A stretch of 33,172 nucleotides of DNA from SICU01 sp038045445 (GCA_038045445.1 JBBSYC010000015.1:1-33172); one strand, 5' to 3'; shown: positions 1-7,807, numbered from the stretch's first letter. The notes: generated by a model from the letters alone, not told the origin. A program made the numbers and translations.

Positions 1-45
1 TACAATTAGAGATATTTATAGTTTATAAAACCTCTCTAAATAGGG

Positions 46-309
46 TCACTCTCTACGACATGCTTTTATAGATTCCATCTCTGCAGTAGTTCGAGCTATA
101 ATGCGTGCCTTTTCTCTCTCTTCTGGGAACTGAAAACTTGTTGGGTCAAAGGGGGCTTCATTAATTCCTTGGATACTGCTTGCTTCAAATGAGCCACCAG
201 GACATAATGGAGATGGAGGACTCAAAGAGGAGGGGCTGTAATTTAAAAAATAAACTAAGAGGAACATAAATGCAATTCCTAAGATTGCTATTAAAATTCT
301 CTTTTTCAT
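46..309 (-). CDS. Small single-pass membrane protein, unknown
   Basis: An 87-residue protein with a short basic N-terminus, one hydrophobic helix at about residues 5-23, then a Ser/Pro-rich linker and a charged C-terminal helix ending near a Cys. This fits an N-terminally anchored or exported protein. The ATG is supported by a TATA element at about 329-338 (minus strand), roughly 25 bp upstream, which implies a leaderless transcript. No family was recognised. The divergent neighbour starts at 396. Confidence 0.6.
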   Translation of the reverse strand: MKKRILIAILGIAFMFLLVYFLNYSPSSLSPPSPLCPGGSFEASSIQGINEAPFDPTSFQFPEEREKARIIARTTAEMESIKACRRE

Positions 310-395
310 TTTTATATTTATTGTTGAAAGTATATAAATTTTCCCTAAAAATTCTTACTCGATAGATTTATAATCCATCTTTTTGCCTTAAAATT

Positions 396-727
396 ATGGA
401 ACCTATAATAGAATTTCCAGTGAATCATGCTAGCAGAGCTTATTCTCGTGATAATTTTTGTGGTGCTTTTTGTAGTGCTGTTGATAGATATTTTGGAAAA
501 AAGTATCTAGAATTGACTTGTCAATATCTGAACTTGATGGTTGTGCAAAGCTTAGAATAATGGGTTTGAGAGGTAGCCCTCTAATTACTCATATAACTAT
601 TGGTGATAAAGCAGTAATTGCATTATCTCATGATTATCAAGGTACTCTTGGTCCGCCTGAAGGAGCAGGAATTCCTGAATGTATTGGAGAGTTAGAGATA
701 TTGATTTCTGAATTGGTAAGACCATAG
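396..727 (+). CDS. Two-frame gene; candidate -1 frameshift product of 110 aa
   Basis: A TATA element at 365-373 places the start at ATG 396. The zero frame reads 55 codons and stops at 561-563. At 497-503 the zero frame contains A AAA AAG in exact X XXY YYZ phase. Slipping back one base there joins the first 36 codons to an open frame of 74 codons ending at 727. The -1 frame part (Gly/Pro-rich middle, hydrophobic strands, ISELVRP end) looks like protein and has no promoter or ATG of its own; its first near-start is TTG 518. Function unknown. It could be programmed frameshifting, a recent mutation, or an A-run assembly error. Confidence 0.55.
497..525 (+). other. Slippery heptamer A AAA AAG plus downstream hairpin
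   Basis: Positions 497-503 read A AAA AAG in the zero frame of the gene starting at 396, the heptamer used by E. coli dnaX. Eight bases later, 512-525 forms a small hairpin: ATTGA pairs with TCAAT around CTTG, with one further possible pair. The spacing is typical of -1 frameshift sites, but the stem is short and AT-rich, so stimulation is doubtful. Confidence 0.4.
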
Positions 728-784
728 TAAATTTTAAATACACTAATATCTGCACACACTCATCTACAAGAGGTTTTAAACAAT

Positions 785-862
785 AAAATGGACACAAACA
801 AAATGGAAATTTATTTTCTAGCATCCATTTTATATAGACTTGGGGGAATAAAATAAAATGGA
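785..862 (+). promoter_or_regulatory. psmA promoter with repeated AAAATGGA motif
   Basis: The TATA element is at 829-836 and psmA ATG at 858, so the transcript is probably leaderless. AAAATGGA occurs at 785-792, 800-807 and 855-862 (covering the start codon), and inverted (TCCATTTT) at 824-831 against the TATA box. Four copies of an 8-mer in 78 bp suggest regulator binding, although the sequence is AT-rich. Confidence 0.4.
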
Positions 863-1583
863 TATGCCAACAGAAATGCAACACCAGGCTATGGGTTATG
901 ACCGCGCTGCTACAATGTTTTCTCCTGAAGGTCATTTGCTACAGGTGGAGTATGCAGAAAAGACAGTTAAACTTGGAAGTAATAGTGTTGGAATAGTATG
1001 CAAGGATGGAGTTGTGATTATTGCAGATAAAAGAATCCGTGATAATTTGATTGCTCCTGAATCTGCTGCAAAGGTCTTTGAAGTAGATGACCACGTAATG
1101 GCCACTGCTGCAGGGCTTTCTTCTGATGCTCGTGTTCTTATTGATAGGGCAAGGTTGCTTTCTCAACAGCACAAAGTTTCTTACGGCACTCCTGTTGATC
1201 CAATAAGTGTCATACAGATGATTGCAGACAATAAGCAGATGTATACGCAGTATGGTGGGTCAAGACCTTACGGAGTAGCCATAATGATTGCAGGGGTTTC
1301 TAAAGGAAAGGCACACTTGTATACTTCAGATATCACTGGTAGCTTTTTTGCTTATAGAGCAAATTCTATAGGGGAAAATGATGAAAGATTCAAGGAAGAA
1401 TTGAGAAAGGGACTTAGAGAGGATATGACTATGGAAGAAGGTATTCGTTTCGCATTAAAAATATTCAAGGAAGTTTTAGATAAGAATTTTGAGATATCCA
1501 GATTTGATGTTGGAATGATTTCTTTAAAGGATGCTAAACTTGTCAGAATTCATGGCGATGAACTTAAGAAGTACGCAAAATAA
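858..1583 (+). CDS. psmA: 20S proteasome alpha subunit
   Basis: This 241-residue protein has the alpha-type N-terminal signature: MGYDRA at residues 12-17, FSPEGHLLQVEYA, then a GxNSVGIVCKDGVV strand. Alpha subunits form the outer rings of the 20S proteasome, gate the chamber and dock the activating ATPase. Length and sequence are normal for archaeal PsmA. It lacks the beta-type propeptide and catalytic threonine, as expected. The start fits the TATA box at 829-836. In many archaea SBDS follows directly; here four unrelated genes separate them. Confidence 0.97.
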   Translation: MDMPTEMQHQAMGYDRAATMFSPEGHLLQVEYAEKTVKLGSNSVGIVCKDGVVIIADKRIRDNLIAPESAAKVFEVDDHVMATAAGLSSDARVLIDRARLLSQQHKVSYGTPVDPISVIQMIADNKQMYTQYGGSRPYGVAIMIAGVSKGKAHLYTSDITGSFFAYRANSIGENDERFKEELRKGLREDMTMEEGIRFALKIFKEVLDKNFEISRFDVGMISLKDAKLVRIHGDELKKYAK

Positions 1584-1628
1584 TATTCATTTGTTAAGAT
1601 TTATATAAAGAAGTGACTTGAATTTTAT

Positions 1629-2147
1629 ATGGTGAATGATAAAAAGAGGTTTCTTCTCAATTTATTTCTAATTGCAGGGATGATTATTTCTGCTATTCTT
1701 ATATATGAGCACTTTTCTGTATCTGCAAGTAAATTCTGCTCTTTTGGACCAAGTCTTGACTGCGGAATTGTAAATAAAAGCCCTTATGCAAATCTGGACG
1801 GGATTTCATATTTGCTTACCATAGATTTTGGACTTCCACTACCCTTATTAGATATTTCTGGAATAAATTTCTTTTTTGATTTCATAACTGCGAATGCTTT
1901 TCTTGGATTTATTACATTACTCTTTATACTTCTTCTTAACTTAAACTATAAAAAGAAGAAATTTCTTTTTGTTGAGAAAGGAAATAACTTGAAATGGATT
2001 CGAGGAATTTTAATTTTTGGTCTTGTATATGGGTTTTACCTTTTCTTAATACAGCATTTTATACTAAAAACTTACTGCATATTCTGCATTATTCTGGACG
2101 TATTGATAATAGCATCTTTGGTGATGTCTTTCATTATTAAAAAATAA
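1629..2147 (+). CDS. VKOR-family thiol oxidoreductase
   Basis: A 172-residue membrane protein with four to five hydrophobic helices. It carries the vitamin K epoxide reductase family pattern: loop cysteines C37 and C45 followed by GIVNKSPYANLDGI, and the CxxC active site C150-I-F-C153 in the last helices. Bacterial and archaeal VKOR homologues pass electrons from a secreted thioredoxin-like partner to quinone, replacing DsbB. The next gene, 1 nt downstream, encodes a thioredoxin-like partner, so the two-domain VKOR-Trx fusion of some bacteria is split here. A TATA element at 1600-1609 sits 25 bp before the ATG. Confidence 0.9.
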   Translation: MVNDKKRFLLNLFLIAGMIISAILIYEHFSVSASKFCSFGPSLDCGIVNKSPYANLDGISYLLTIDFGLPLPLLDISGINFFFDFITANAFLGFITLLFILLLNLNYKKKKFLFVEKGNNLKWIRGILIFGLVYGFYLFLIQHFILKTYCIFCIILDVLIIASLVMSFIIKK

Positions 2148-2148
2148 A

Positions 2149-2559
2149 ATGGCTAAAAAAATAAAGGGTAAAAAAATAATTATTGGTGTTGTCTTAGTTG
2201 TTATTATCTTGTCGGTTATTTTTTTCTTTGGCATTAAATCTGGAGAGGAATATAATAGAGAAGAGGTGGATAATTTTGCAAAATGTCTCACTGAAAAAGG
2301 AGCTGTGATGTATGGTGCCTTTTGGTGTCCTCATTGCGCAAGAACAAAGAAAAAATTTGGAGAGTCTTTCCAATTTATCAATTATGTTGAGTGTGACCCT
2401 AGAGGAGAAAATGAACAGTCTTTATTATGTCTTGACAAAAAAATTGATAGCTACGACACATGGGAGTTTAATGATGACTATGACTCGAGACTTATTGGAG
2501 AACCCTCATTTGAAGCTCTTGCGTCTTCTACTGGTTGTGTTTTACCGAGGAAGAAATAA
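2149..2559 (+). CDS. Membrane-anchored thioredoxin-like protein (CPHC)
   Basis: This 136-residue protein has a lysine-rich N-terminus, a membrane helix at about residues 10-28 and a thioredoxin-like domain with active site C60-P-H-C63. It resembles the Trx domain fused to bacterial VKORs, including extra cysteines at 82 and 94 and a TGC near the C-terminus. It probably oxidises exported proteins and is recycled by the VKOR upstream or reduced through CcdA downstream. Oddity: the loop that is usually SYPTW, holding the nearly invariant cis-proline, reads SYDTW here (D103). Its stop codon overlaps the next start by 1 nt. Confidence 0.85.
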   Translation: MAKKIKGKKIIIGVVLVVIILSVIFFFGIKSGEEYNREEVDNFAKCLTEKGAVMYGAFWCPHCARTKKKFGESFQFINYVECDPRGENEQSLLCLDKKIDSYDTWEFNDDYDSRLIGEPSFEALASSTGCVLPRKK

Positions 2560-3305
2560 TGCCCGTAGAAATTTCTCTTCCGACACTTCCAGTTGTTGTA
2601 CTCACTGCTCTTATTGATTCAATTAATCCTTGTGCGATAGGAGTCTTGATTCTTCTTATTGCTACATTGCTTGGGTTGTCTAAGGACAAGAAAAAGATGC
2701 TCATTGTAGGATTCATATATGTTTCTGCTGTTTTTTTGACATACTTAATTGCTGGTTTTGGACTACTTGCATTCATACAGAAATTTAATATTTCGGAACA
2801 GCTTGGCTGGATAGTTGGTTTTTTGGTTATAGCCTTGGGACTTATTGAAATGAAAGACTTCTTCTGGTATGGAAGAGGCATTACTCTTGCAATTCCAGTA
2901 AAAAGAGCCGAACAAATAAAGAAGATGGTCAAGAATATTTCAATTCCTGGAAGTATAGTACTTGGAATATTTGTCGCTGCAGTTGAACTTCCATGTACTG
3001 GAGGCCCTTACCTTGCAATAACTACTTTACTTGCTAAGTTAGGTTTTAGCTTCCAGGTTTTCATGTTGCTTGTGCTTTATAATTTGATATTTGTTTTGCC
3101 TCTTTTAGTCATATTAGGGATAGTAGCCTTTGGAGTTTCAACAAAAGCCATTAAGAAATGGAAGGACAAGCAAAAGAAATGGATGAGACTCTTCATAGGA
3201 ATAATTATGGTTTTATTAGGGATATTGCTTATATTGTGGGCAAATGGAACAATAAGTTTTGGACTTTCGAGTTCAGATTATGCATTTCTGGCACTTCAAA
3301 TCTAA
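2559..3305 (+). CDS. ccdA: CcdA/DsbD-like membrane electron transporter
   Basis: I start this at ATG 2559, overlapping the stop of the thioredoxin-like gene by 1 nt; an upstream TTG would extend it implausibly into that gene. The 248 residues contain about six membrane helices. C25 lies in SINPCAIGVL in helix 1 and C146 in ELPCTGGPY in helix 4, the redox pair of the CcdA/DsbD family. These proteins carry electrons from cytoplasmic thioredoxin to extracytoplasmic thiol proteins. With VKOR and the anchored thioredoxin it gives both an oxidising and a reducing arm. Confidence 0.88.
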   Translation: MPVEISLPTLPVVVLTALIDSINPCAIGVLILLIATLLGLSKDKKKMLIVGFIYVSAVFLTYLIAGFGLLAFIQKFNISEQLGWIVGFLVIALGLIEMKDFFWYGRGITLAIPVKRAEQIKKMVKNISIPGSIVLGIFVAAVELPCTGGPYLAITTLLAKLGFSFQVFMLLVLYNLIFVLPLLVILGIVAFGVSTKAIKKWKDKQKKWMRLFIGIIMVLLGILLILWANGTISFGLSSSDYAFLALQI

Positions 3306-3337
3306 ATCTTTAAATAATAAGTTTTAGCTTGAATTTT

Positions 3338-3880
3338 ATGGGTCCTAAAAAAGCAGTTTATTTTGAATGGCATCCGAGACCTGAATTTAGACTTATTGGA
3401 GATAATAAAAGACAAATAATTGAGGCTGTAAAAGACTATTATGATATTTTTCAATTAAAACGATATATTCCCTCTGAAGAAGAAATTAGCAAAATAAATA
3501 AATTTAGAGTAAGATTTTTTGATGGCGACTCGGATTTATTTAATATGGTAGAAGGGATAAAGTCTCATGATATTAAAATAGCTCTTGCTCCTGGTGCTAC
3601 TTTTGTTGTTCCCGATTATTATTTTGATTATGTCCGAGAAACTTGCGAGGGGAATAATCTACCAATGTTTGGTGATTTGTTTTCATTTGCTTTTAATGAA
3701 GCTTGTCCATCTTTGGTTTTTCTGCCTGAAGGAGTAGTGGATGGTCTAAGAGGGTATGACTGGTCTAAACACGAAGAACAGATTAAGAAGTGGTTTGCTG
3801 AAACAGAAGGAGGAGTTAATAGGATTATGATTAGACGGAGCTTAGATAATTTAGTCAGGGAAGATTTAAATAGAAACTAA
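3338..3880 (+). CDS. Conserved-looking protein, unknown function
   Basis: About 180 residues, no membrane segment. It has an N-terminal strand (AVYFEWHPRPEFRLIG), a charged helical region and a Gly/Pro-rich centre (ALAPGATFVVPDYYFDY). I do not recognise the family. ATG 3338 is preferred over the in-frame TTG at 3329 because a TATA element (3308-3318) lies about 25 bp before the ATG. It sits between the disulfide operon and SBDS, and its 3' end contains the TATA element of SBDS. Confidence 0.65.
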   Translation: MGPKKAVYFEWHPRPEFRLIGDNKRQIIEAVKDYYDIFQLKRYIPSEEEISKINKFRVRFFDGDSDLFNMVEGIKSHDIKIALAPGATFVVPDYYFDYVRETCEGNNLPMFGDLFSFAFNEACPSLVFLPEGVVDGLRGYDWSKHEEQIKKWFAETEGGVNRIMIRRSLDNLVREDLNRN

Positions 3881-3893
3881 AATCTTAGGAAAC

Positions 3894-4562
3894 ATGGCAA
3901 CTGTTGAAGCAAGAATAAAGGTAAAGGGAAAGCAATTTGAGATTTCTGTTAATCTTGATGAGGCATTGAAAGTACGTGCTGGAACTGGGAATGTTAGTTC
4001 TGCTCTTAATACTCCTTCAATATATACTGATGCTCGGAAAGGTCTTGTTGCCTCAAAGGGTGAACTTAACTATGCTTTTGATACTGAAGATGTCTATTCT
4101 ATTGCTGAAATTATAATGAAGAAGGGAGAGATTCAGAAGAATCAAGAATTTAGAGATGCTGAACGAGATAAGAAAGTTAAACAAGTTATAGACTTAGTTT
4201 TGAGAAATGCTGTTGACCAACATGGAAGACCTTACACTGAAGAAAGAATTCGAAGGGCAATAAATGAAGTCCATTTTAATTTTGATAATAGGCCTGCTGA
4301 ACAACAGATGCCTGAATTGATTACTAAACTATCTTCGGTAATACCCATAAAAGTGGAAACTAAAAAAATTAAGATAATCATCCCTGCTCGGTATAGCGCT
4401 CAAGTCTATGGAATGCTTAAGGATTACAAGGAAAGTGAAGATTGGCTTTCAAATGGAGATTTACAAGTCGTGATGAACATACCTTCTGGTTTGCAGATAG
4501 ACTTTTATGATAAACTTAACTCCGTGACTCACGGGGCTATTGTGAGTGAAGAAGTTAAGTAG
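3894..4562 (+). CDS. SBDS: SBDS/Sdo1 ribosome maturation protein
   Basis: A 222-residue protein matching the archaeal SBDS family along its length. The N-terminal FYSH domain (to about 90) includes an ARKGLVASKGEL segment, followed by the helical middle domain (YTEERIRRAINEVHFNFD) and the C-terminal ferredoxin-like domain with PIKVE and GDLQVVMNIPSG. SBDS acts with an EF-2-like GTPase in maturation of the large ribosomal subunit. A TATA element at 3865-3872, inside the end of the previous gene, implies its own leaderless transcript. It normally precedes rrp4, but here about 23 kb of other genes intervene. Confidence 0.95.
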   Translation: MATVEARIKVKGKQFEISVNLDEALKVRAGTGNVSSALNTPSIYTDARKGLVASKGELNYAFDTEDVYSIAEIIMKKGEIQKNQEFRDAERDKKVKQVIDLVLRNAVDQHGRPYTEERIRRAINEVHFNFDNRPAEQQMPELITKLSSVIPIKVETKKIKIIIPARYSAQVYGMLKDYKESEDWLSNGDLQVVMNIPSGLQIDFYDKLNSVTHGAIVSEEVK

Positions 4563-4577
4563 TTTTAATATTAGATA

Positions 4578-5267
4578 TTATTTTTTCTTTGCTTTACTTT
4601 TAATGGGCCCGCCGAACCTTTTAGGTCCTGGAATAATCGGAGAGACACCATTACTTGAGGGTTGTGAGTTTCTATCTATTCTATAGCTATCACTCATATT
4701 TGCCTTATGTAATATTCCGTTGCCTAAAACTAATCTCGATAACTTAGGGGGAAATCTTCTAAGATTTGAGACTACACCCTCATGAGGTTCTCCATTACCA
4801 TCTAAAACTTCCACCATTGTAACATATTTGGGGAGGTCATCTAGAAATTGATATGAATGATCCAAAACTTGCCTTAATAGTTCTTTTTCTTTAAAATCCA
4901 AACCTAATTCTTCTAAATGTATAATAGCCCACCCACCCAACCATTTATTTTCTGGAGTTTTCATTGCATAATCTCCAACTAATCTCCCTTGAAATATAGT
5001 TTCAGCCATTCTCCTTGCTCTAATTTTATCTGGGAAGTTCTTTGCAAAATCTTCTTTATTTCCATAAAAAAACAAATCTCGCATTGTAGGCATTGTTAAC
5101 AATTCTAATTGCTTGCTTGCCTGAAATTCTCCATATATGTTTGAGACGCTTGCACGCCACCCAGAACCAGTAATCTGAAAGACACCATACATCCTATCGT
5201 CTTGTTCTGGAGACAGTCTGATGCATAAAGACATTTTCTGACTATTTGTGACATTTCTCGAACGCAT
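4578..5267 (-). CDS. Unknown protein with basic C-terminal tail
   Basis: Starting at ATG 5267, the product is 229 residues. A TATA element at 5289-5296 lies 26 bp upstream, so the in-frame TTG at 5312 is disfavoured. The N-terminal half has DDRMYGVFQITGSGW, faintly like the GxxQIT strand of lytic transglycosylases, but no catalytic Glu context is evident, so no such function is claimed. The C-terminus is Pro/Gly-rich and ends in a KSKAKKK tail. It converges with SBDS, with a 15 bp gap. Confidence 0.55.
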   Translation of the reverse strand: MRSRNVTNSQKMSLCIRLSPEQDDRMYGVFQITGSGWRASVSNIYGEFQASKQLELLTMPTMRDLFFYGNKEDFAKNFPDKIRARRMAETIFQGRLVGDYAMKTPENKWLGGWAIIHLEELGLDFKEKELLRQVLDHSYQFLDDLPKYVTMVEVLDGNGEPHEGVVSNLRRFPPKLSRLVLGNGILHKANMSDSYRIDRNSQPSSNGVSPIIPGPKRFGGPIKSKAKKK

Positions 5268-5301
5268 GTTTGGAACTTGTAGATTAAACTTATAAATTAG
5301 G

Positions 5302-5683
5302 CTATTCTCCAAGAATATCTTCTTCTTTGGCAGCTATTGCAAAACGGGCTTTACCGGTATGGTCTGAATCTCCATCTTCCACTGGATACTCGAAGGCCAT
5401 TTCGTAGAATCTTTGTGCACCCATGACTACATTTCCTGAAAATAGCCCTCTATCGACTCCTCGCTTGATAGCTTTTCTATTGTTTTCTCCTAAAAGTTCA
5501 TAGCCTGCAAATGGAAGATACTCTAGAAGAGCTGAAACTGATTCTCTGTCTTCTTGACTTCTTTGAACAGTTGGATTGTATCTTATTAAGAAACGTAAGA
5601 AAGTCTTCAACTGCTGGTGGGTTATCTCTACATTCTACTTTGATTTGTCTAATTCGTTCTCTAACCCAATAATCTTTTGCCAT
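5302..5683 (-). pseudogene. Frame-disrupted unknown gene (net +1 shift)
   Basis: ATG 5683 has a TATA element (5706-5714) 27 bp upstream and opens a frame beginning MAKDYWVRERIRQIK. That frame stops at 5498 after a Ser/Arg-rich tail that looks non-coding. An overlapping frame one base ahead, open from about 5610 to 5302, reads like real protein (LLEYLPFAGYELLGENN through EEDILGE) but has only a TTG start and no promoter. A +1 shift between about 5580 and 5612 would give one protein of about 126 residues. It may be a mutated gene, a recoded gene or an assembly indel. Function unknown. Confidence 0.5.
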
Positions 5684-5786
5684 GGAGTAGTTGGAAAAAC
5701 TGTCCCTTTAAAAGTCTTTCTGGGTTAGTTTGGGATATTTGTCTTCCGAGAAGATATTAACCTATTATTTTACTTAATTAAATTAA

Positions 5787-6164
5787 CTAAATGTGGGGGG
5801 AATTATATGCTTCATTAAAAGCTCTTTCAGCAATAGAACTGAGGTAATTTACCCCATCATCAAGAAGATTTGCAAAATCTAAACATGTTCTAAAGCCCCT
5901 ATCATAATCTGCTCTTTGAAGTTCAAGAGCATTTTCGCCTAAATTAAAGGATAATGTGTCAAGATCGCATATTGCTCCTCCAAAAGAAACATTATTGTTT
6001 GAAACACTAGATAAAATGGGAAATCTACCTCTAGGGTCTACAGCTACTGGTCTAGAGCTGAAAGAACCTTTATATTGATGAACCACTCTTATCATTGAAC
6101 CTAACTTATTTCCAAGTTGCTCGGCTCTATTCCTCCTCTCATTCAAATCACCAATTTCAAACAT
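5787..6164 (-). CDS. Small soluble protein, unknown
   Basis: A 125-residue protein with no signal or membrane segment. It has a charged N-terminal helix (about residues 5-25), a Ser/Pro/Arg-rich middle and a C-terminal helical region. An AT-rich TATA-like stretch at about 6183-6190 overlaps the stop of the upstream gene and is about 23 bp from the ATG. No family was recognised. It lies 22 bp after the 6186-6911 gene on the same strand and may be co-transcribed with it. Confidence 0.5.
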   Translation of the reverse strand: MFEIGDLNERRNRAEQLGNKLGSMIRVVHQYKGSFSSRPVAVDPRGRFPILSSVSNNNVSFGGAICDLDTLSFNLGENALELQRADYDRGFRTCLDFANLLDDGVNYLSSIAERAFNEAYNSPHI

Positions 6165-6185
6165 TTTACCCTTAGACTCTATTTT

Positions 6186-6911
6186 TTAATCATCCCATTT
6201 AAATGTTTCAGGTACAACTCTGCAATCTAGTGTATCTCCTACATAAAACAACTGTGCAAATTCACATGTTTCTTCTTTTTTAGGCAATCTAACGTTAAAT
6301 TCTGGGGGTCTAAACGAATCATTGCAATAGTCATCCATGGAACACCTCCTTATCTCTCCGTTTTCTTCAAGGAGTAATTCTTCTAATGCAACTACTCTTA
6401 GTGAAAAATAAGTTGCTTGTGAAATGTCCTGTCTTTTTATTAAAGCGTTTAAAATAAGAGCATTTACATATTGAAAACATGCTGCCTTTCTAGATATACC
6501 TCCCCATATGCGGTGAGAATTTAAACTAACTCCATCTCGCATTACTATGGGGTATCTTCTCTGTAAACCTTCATTATTAACAAAGGGCTTATATTTTGAC
6601 CACCCTAATAATCCCGCACCTTTTACGGCAATAACTTCTGCAAAACTCGGTTTTTCGGGTCTGTCTCTTGAATGTATTGTCCTATTATGTGCTTGAAAGA
6701 GTTCAAGAAAATTCCTTTCGTAAGCCCTATTATCTATAGTTATTATTCCATCTCCAGATAAATCTAATTTACCTCTATATCTCTCTTGAATTTCTCTTTC
6801 AACTTCTCTTAAATCTTTTACAGTTAACTCTAATCTAGGACTTAGTTTAATCTCCCCTGCTAAAGGATCTAAAATTTTTCCTTTAACTCCAATTGTATTC
6901 GGAAACTCCAT
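6186..6911 (-). CDS. Unknown soluble protein of about 241 residues
   Basis: The start is placed at ATG 6911 because a clear TATA element (6932-6939) is 25 bp upstream; a TTG at 6923 is in frame but less likely. The protein has a charged N-terminal half, then AVKGAGLLGWSKYKPF and a helical ISRKAACFQYVNALILNAL region. The GAGxxxWSKY stretch slightly recalls kinase-like glycine loops, but I see no supporting catalytic motifs. It heads a minus-strand run of unknown genes. Confidence 0.55.
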   Translation of the reverse strand: MEFPNTIGVKGKILDPLAGEIKLSPRLELTVKDLREVEREIQERYRGKLDLSGDGIITIDNRAYERNFLELFQAHNRTIHSRDRPEKPSFAEVIAVKGAGLLGWSKYKPFVNNEGLQRRYPIVMRDGVSLNSHRIWGGISRKAACFQYVNALILNALIKRQDISQATYFSLRVVALEELLLEENGEIRRCSMDDYCNDSFRPPEFNVRLPKKEETCEFAQLFYVGDTLDCRVVPETFKWDD

Positions 6912-7075
6912 AAAAAACTTCAAAAAACTGAGTTTATATACCTTATTGTTATTTTGGTTTGCTCTCTCGCGACATATGTTTTGTGATTACACACTTGAGA
7001 TTGTTGAACAAAATTTTCTCAATATATATTGTTCAGTGTAAAAAAATATATAAACTTTTTCGACTCTGTGAACTT

Positions 7076-7423
7076 ATGAATGAGAAATATTTACCAAAAA
7101 GATTTTTTATAGATTTGGCAGTTGGTATCGCTATTTCTGCAATTGTTGCTGGAGCTTCTTCTTTTTCATATGGTTGGGTATTGGAAAGGACACAGGAAAA
7201 TAAAAGGGCTTCGATGATACAATCTGAAAGTAATAGAAGGGTAGTTTATCGAGACGTCTTGGGTAAAATTTCTACTCTTGATGGAGTTCCTGGAGTTTCA
7301 AATGGCGATTGGGAAATAGCTTATAGCAATGGTCTGGGACGTAGATTTCATCCTGATTCTGATGTTCCTGCTGACCTGCCTTATGAGGATTTAAGAAGAA
7401 TTAGGGAGTACATTTCTAAATAG
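7076..7423 (+). CDS. Small N-terminally anchored membrane protein, paralogue A
   Basis: A longer reading starts at 6959, but the TATA element at 7046-7054 fits ATG 7076, giving 115 residues. One membrane helix lies near residues 11-30, followed by a charged helix and a compact domain with DGVPGVSNGDWEIAY and LGRRF. The next gene (7478) encodes the same domain, so this is a tandem duplication. Function unknown; the domain should face outward if the positive-inside rule holds. Confidence 0.6.
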   Translation: MNEKYLPKRFFIDLAVGIAISAIVAGASSFSYGWVLERTQENKRASMIQSESNRRVVYRDVLGKISTLDGVPGVSNGDWEIAYSNGLGRRFHPDSDVPADLPYEDLRRIREYISK

Positions 7424-7477
7424 GATAGAGAATATTTACATAAAAATGTTTATAAATTAAAAATATTCTTGTTCTTT

Positions 7478-7807
7478 ATGAGTCTTCTTGGTAAGATTAC
7501 AAGTCGCACTTTTATGAATAATATAGGTGTTGTTGCTATTCTTGGAGGAGTAGTCACTCTGGCAGGCATTACTGGATTATGGTTGGATAGAATGAATGAA
7601 GAAAATGTAGTTCTTGCGCAGACATACAGAGATGCTTCTACTGCGATAGCACTTTTTGATGGACATCCAGGCACTTCTTCTACTGATTGGGCAATAGCTT
7701 ATGATTCTCTCGGGAGAAGATTTGACAGTTACAAAGATAAACCTACTGACCTTGGATTAGATGAATTGAAACAGATAATAGAAAAAGCTCCCAAATATAG
7801 AAGGTAA
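7478..7807 (+). CDS. Small N-terminally anchored membrane protein, paralogue B
   Basis: This 109-residue protein (ATG 7478, TATA element 7449-7457) repeats the layout of the preceding gene: a membrane helix at about residues 15-36, then YRD, DGHPGTSSTDWAIAY, LGRRF and a C-terminal helix. The shared pattern is YRD-x-DGxPGxSxxDWxIAYxxxLGRRF. Each copy has its own promoter, so they can be expressed separately. The family is not recognised. Confidence 0.6.
   Translation: MSLLGKITSRTFMNNIGVVAILGGVVTLAGITGLWLDRMNEENVVLAQTYRDASTAIALFDGHPGTSSTDWAIAYDSLGRRFDSYKDKPTDLGLDELKQIIEKAPKYRR

Noticed and set aside
518..727. A separate 69-residue gene starting at TTG 518
   Set aside because: It has no promoter or ATG, and its frame joins the 396 gene exactly at a slippery heptamer, so it is better read as the second part of that gene.
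597..935. Minus-strand 112-residue ORF over the psmA promoter
   Set aside because: It overlaps psmA and the 396 gene in antisense, is rich in residues typical of a shadow frame and has no TATA element at its start.
4578..5267. Lytic transglycosylase or lysozyme-like enzyme
   Set aside because: Only the short YGVFQIT similarity supports it; no catalytic Glu context or other family motif was found.
6186..6911. SelO-like or kinase-like protein
   Set aside because: A GAGxxxWSKY stretch is suggestive, but no ion-binding or catalytic motifs follow.
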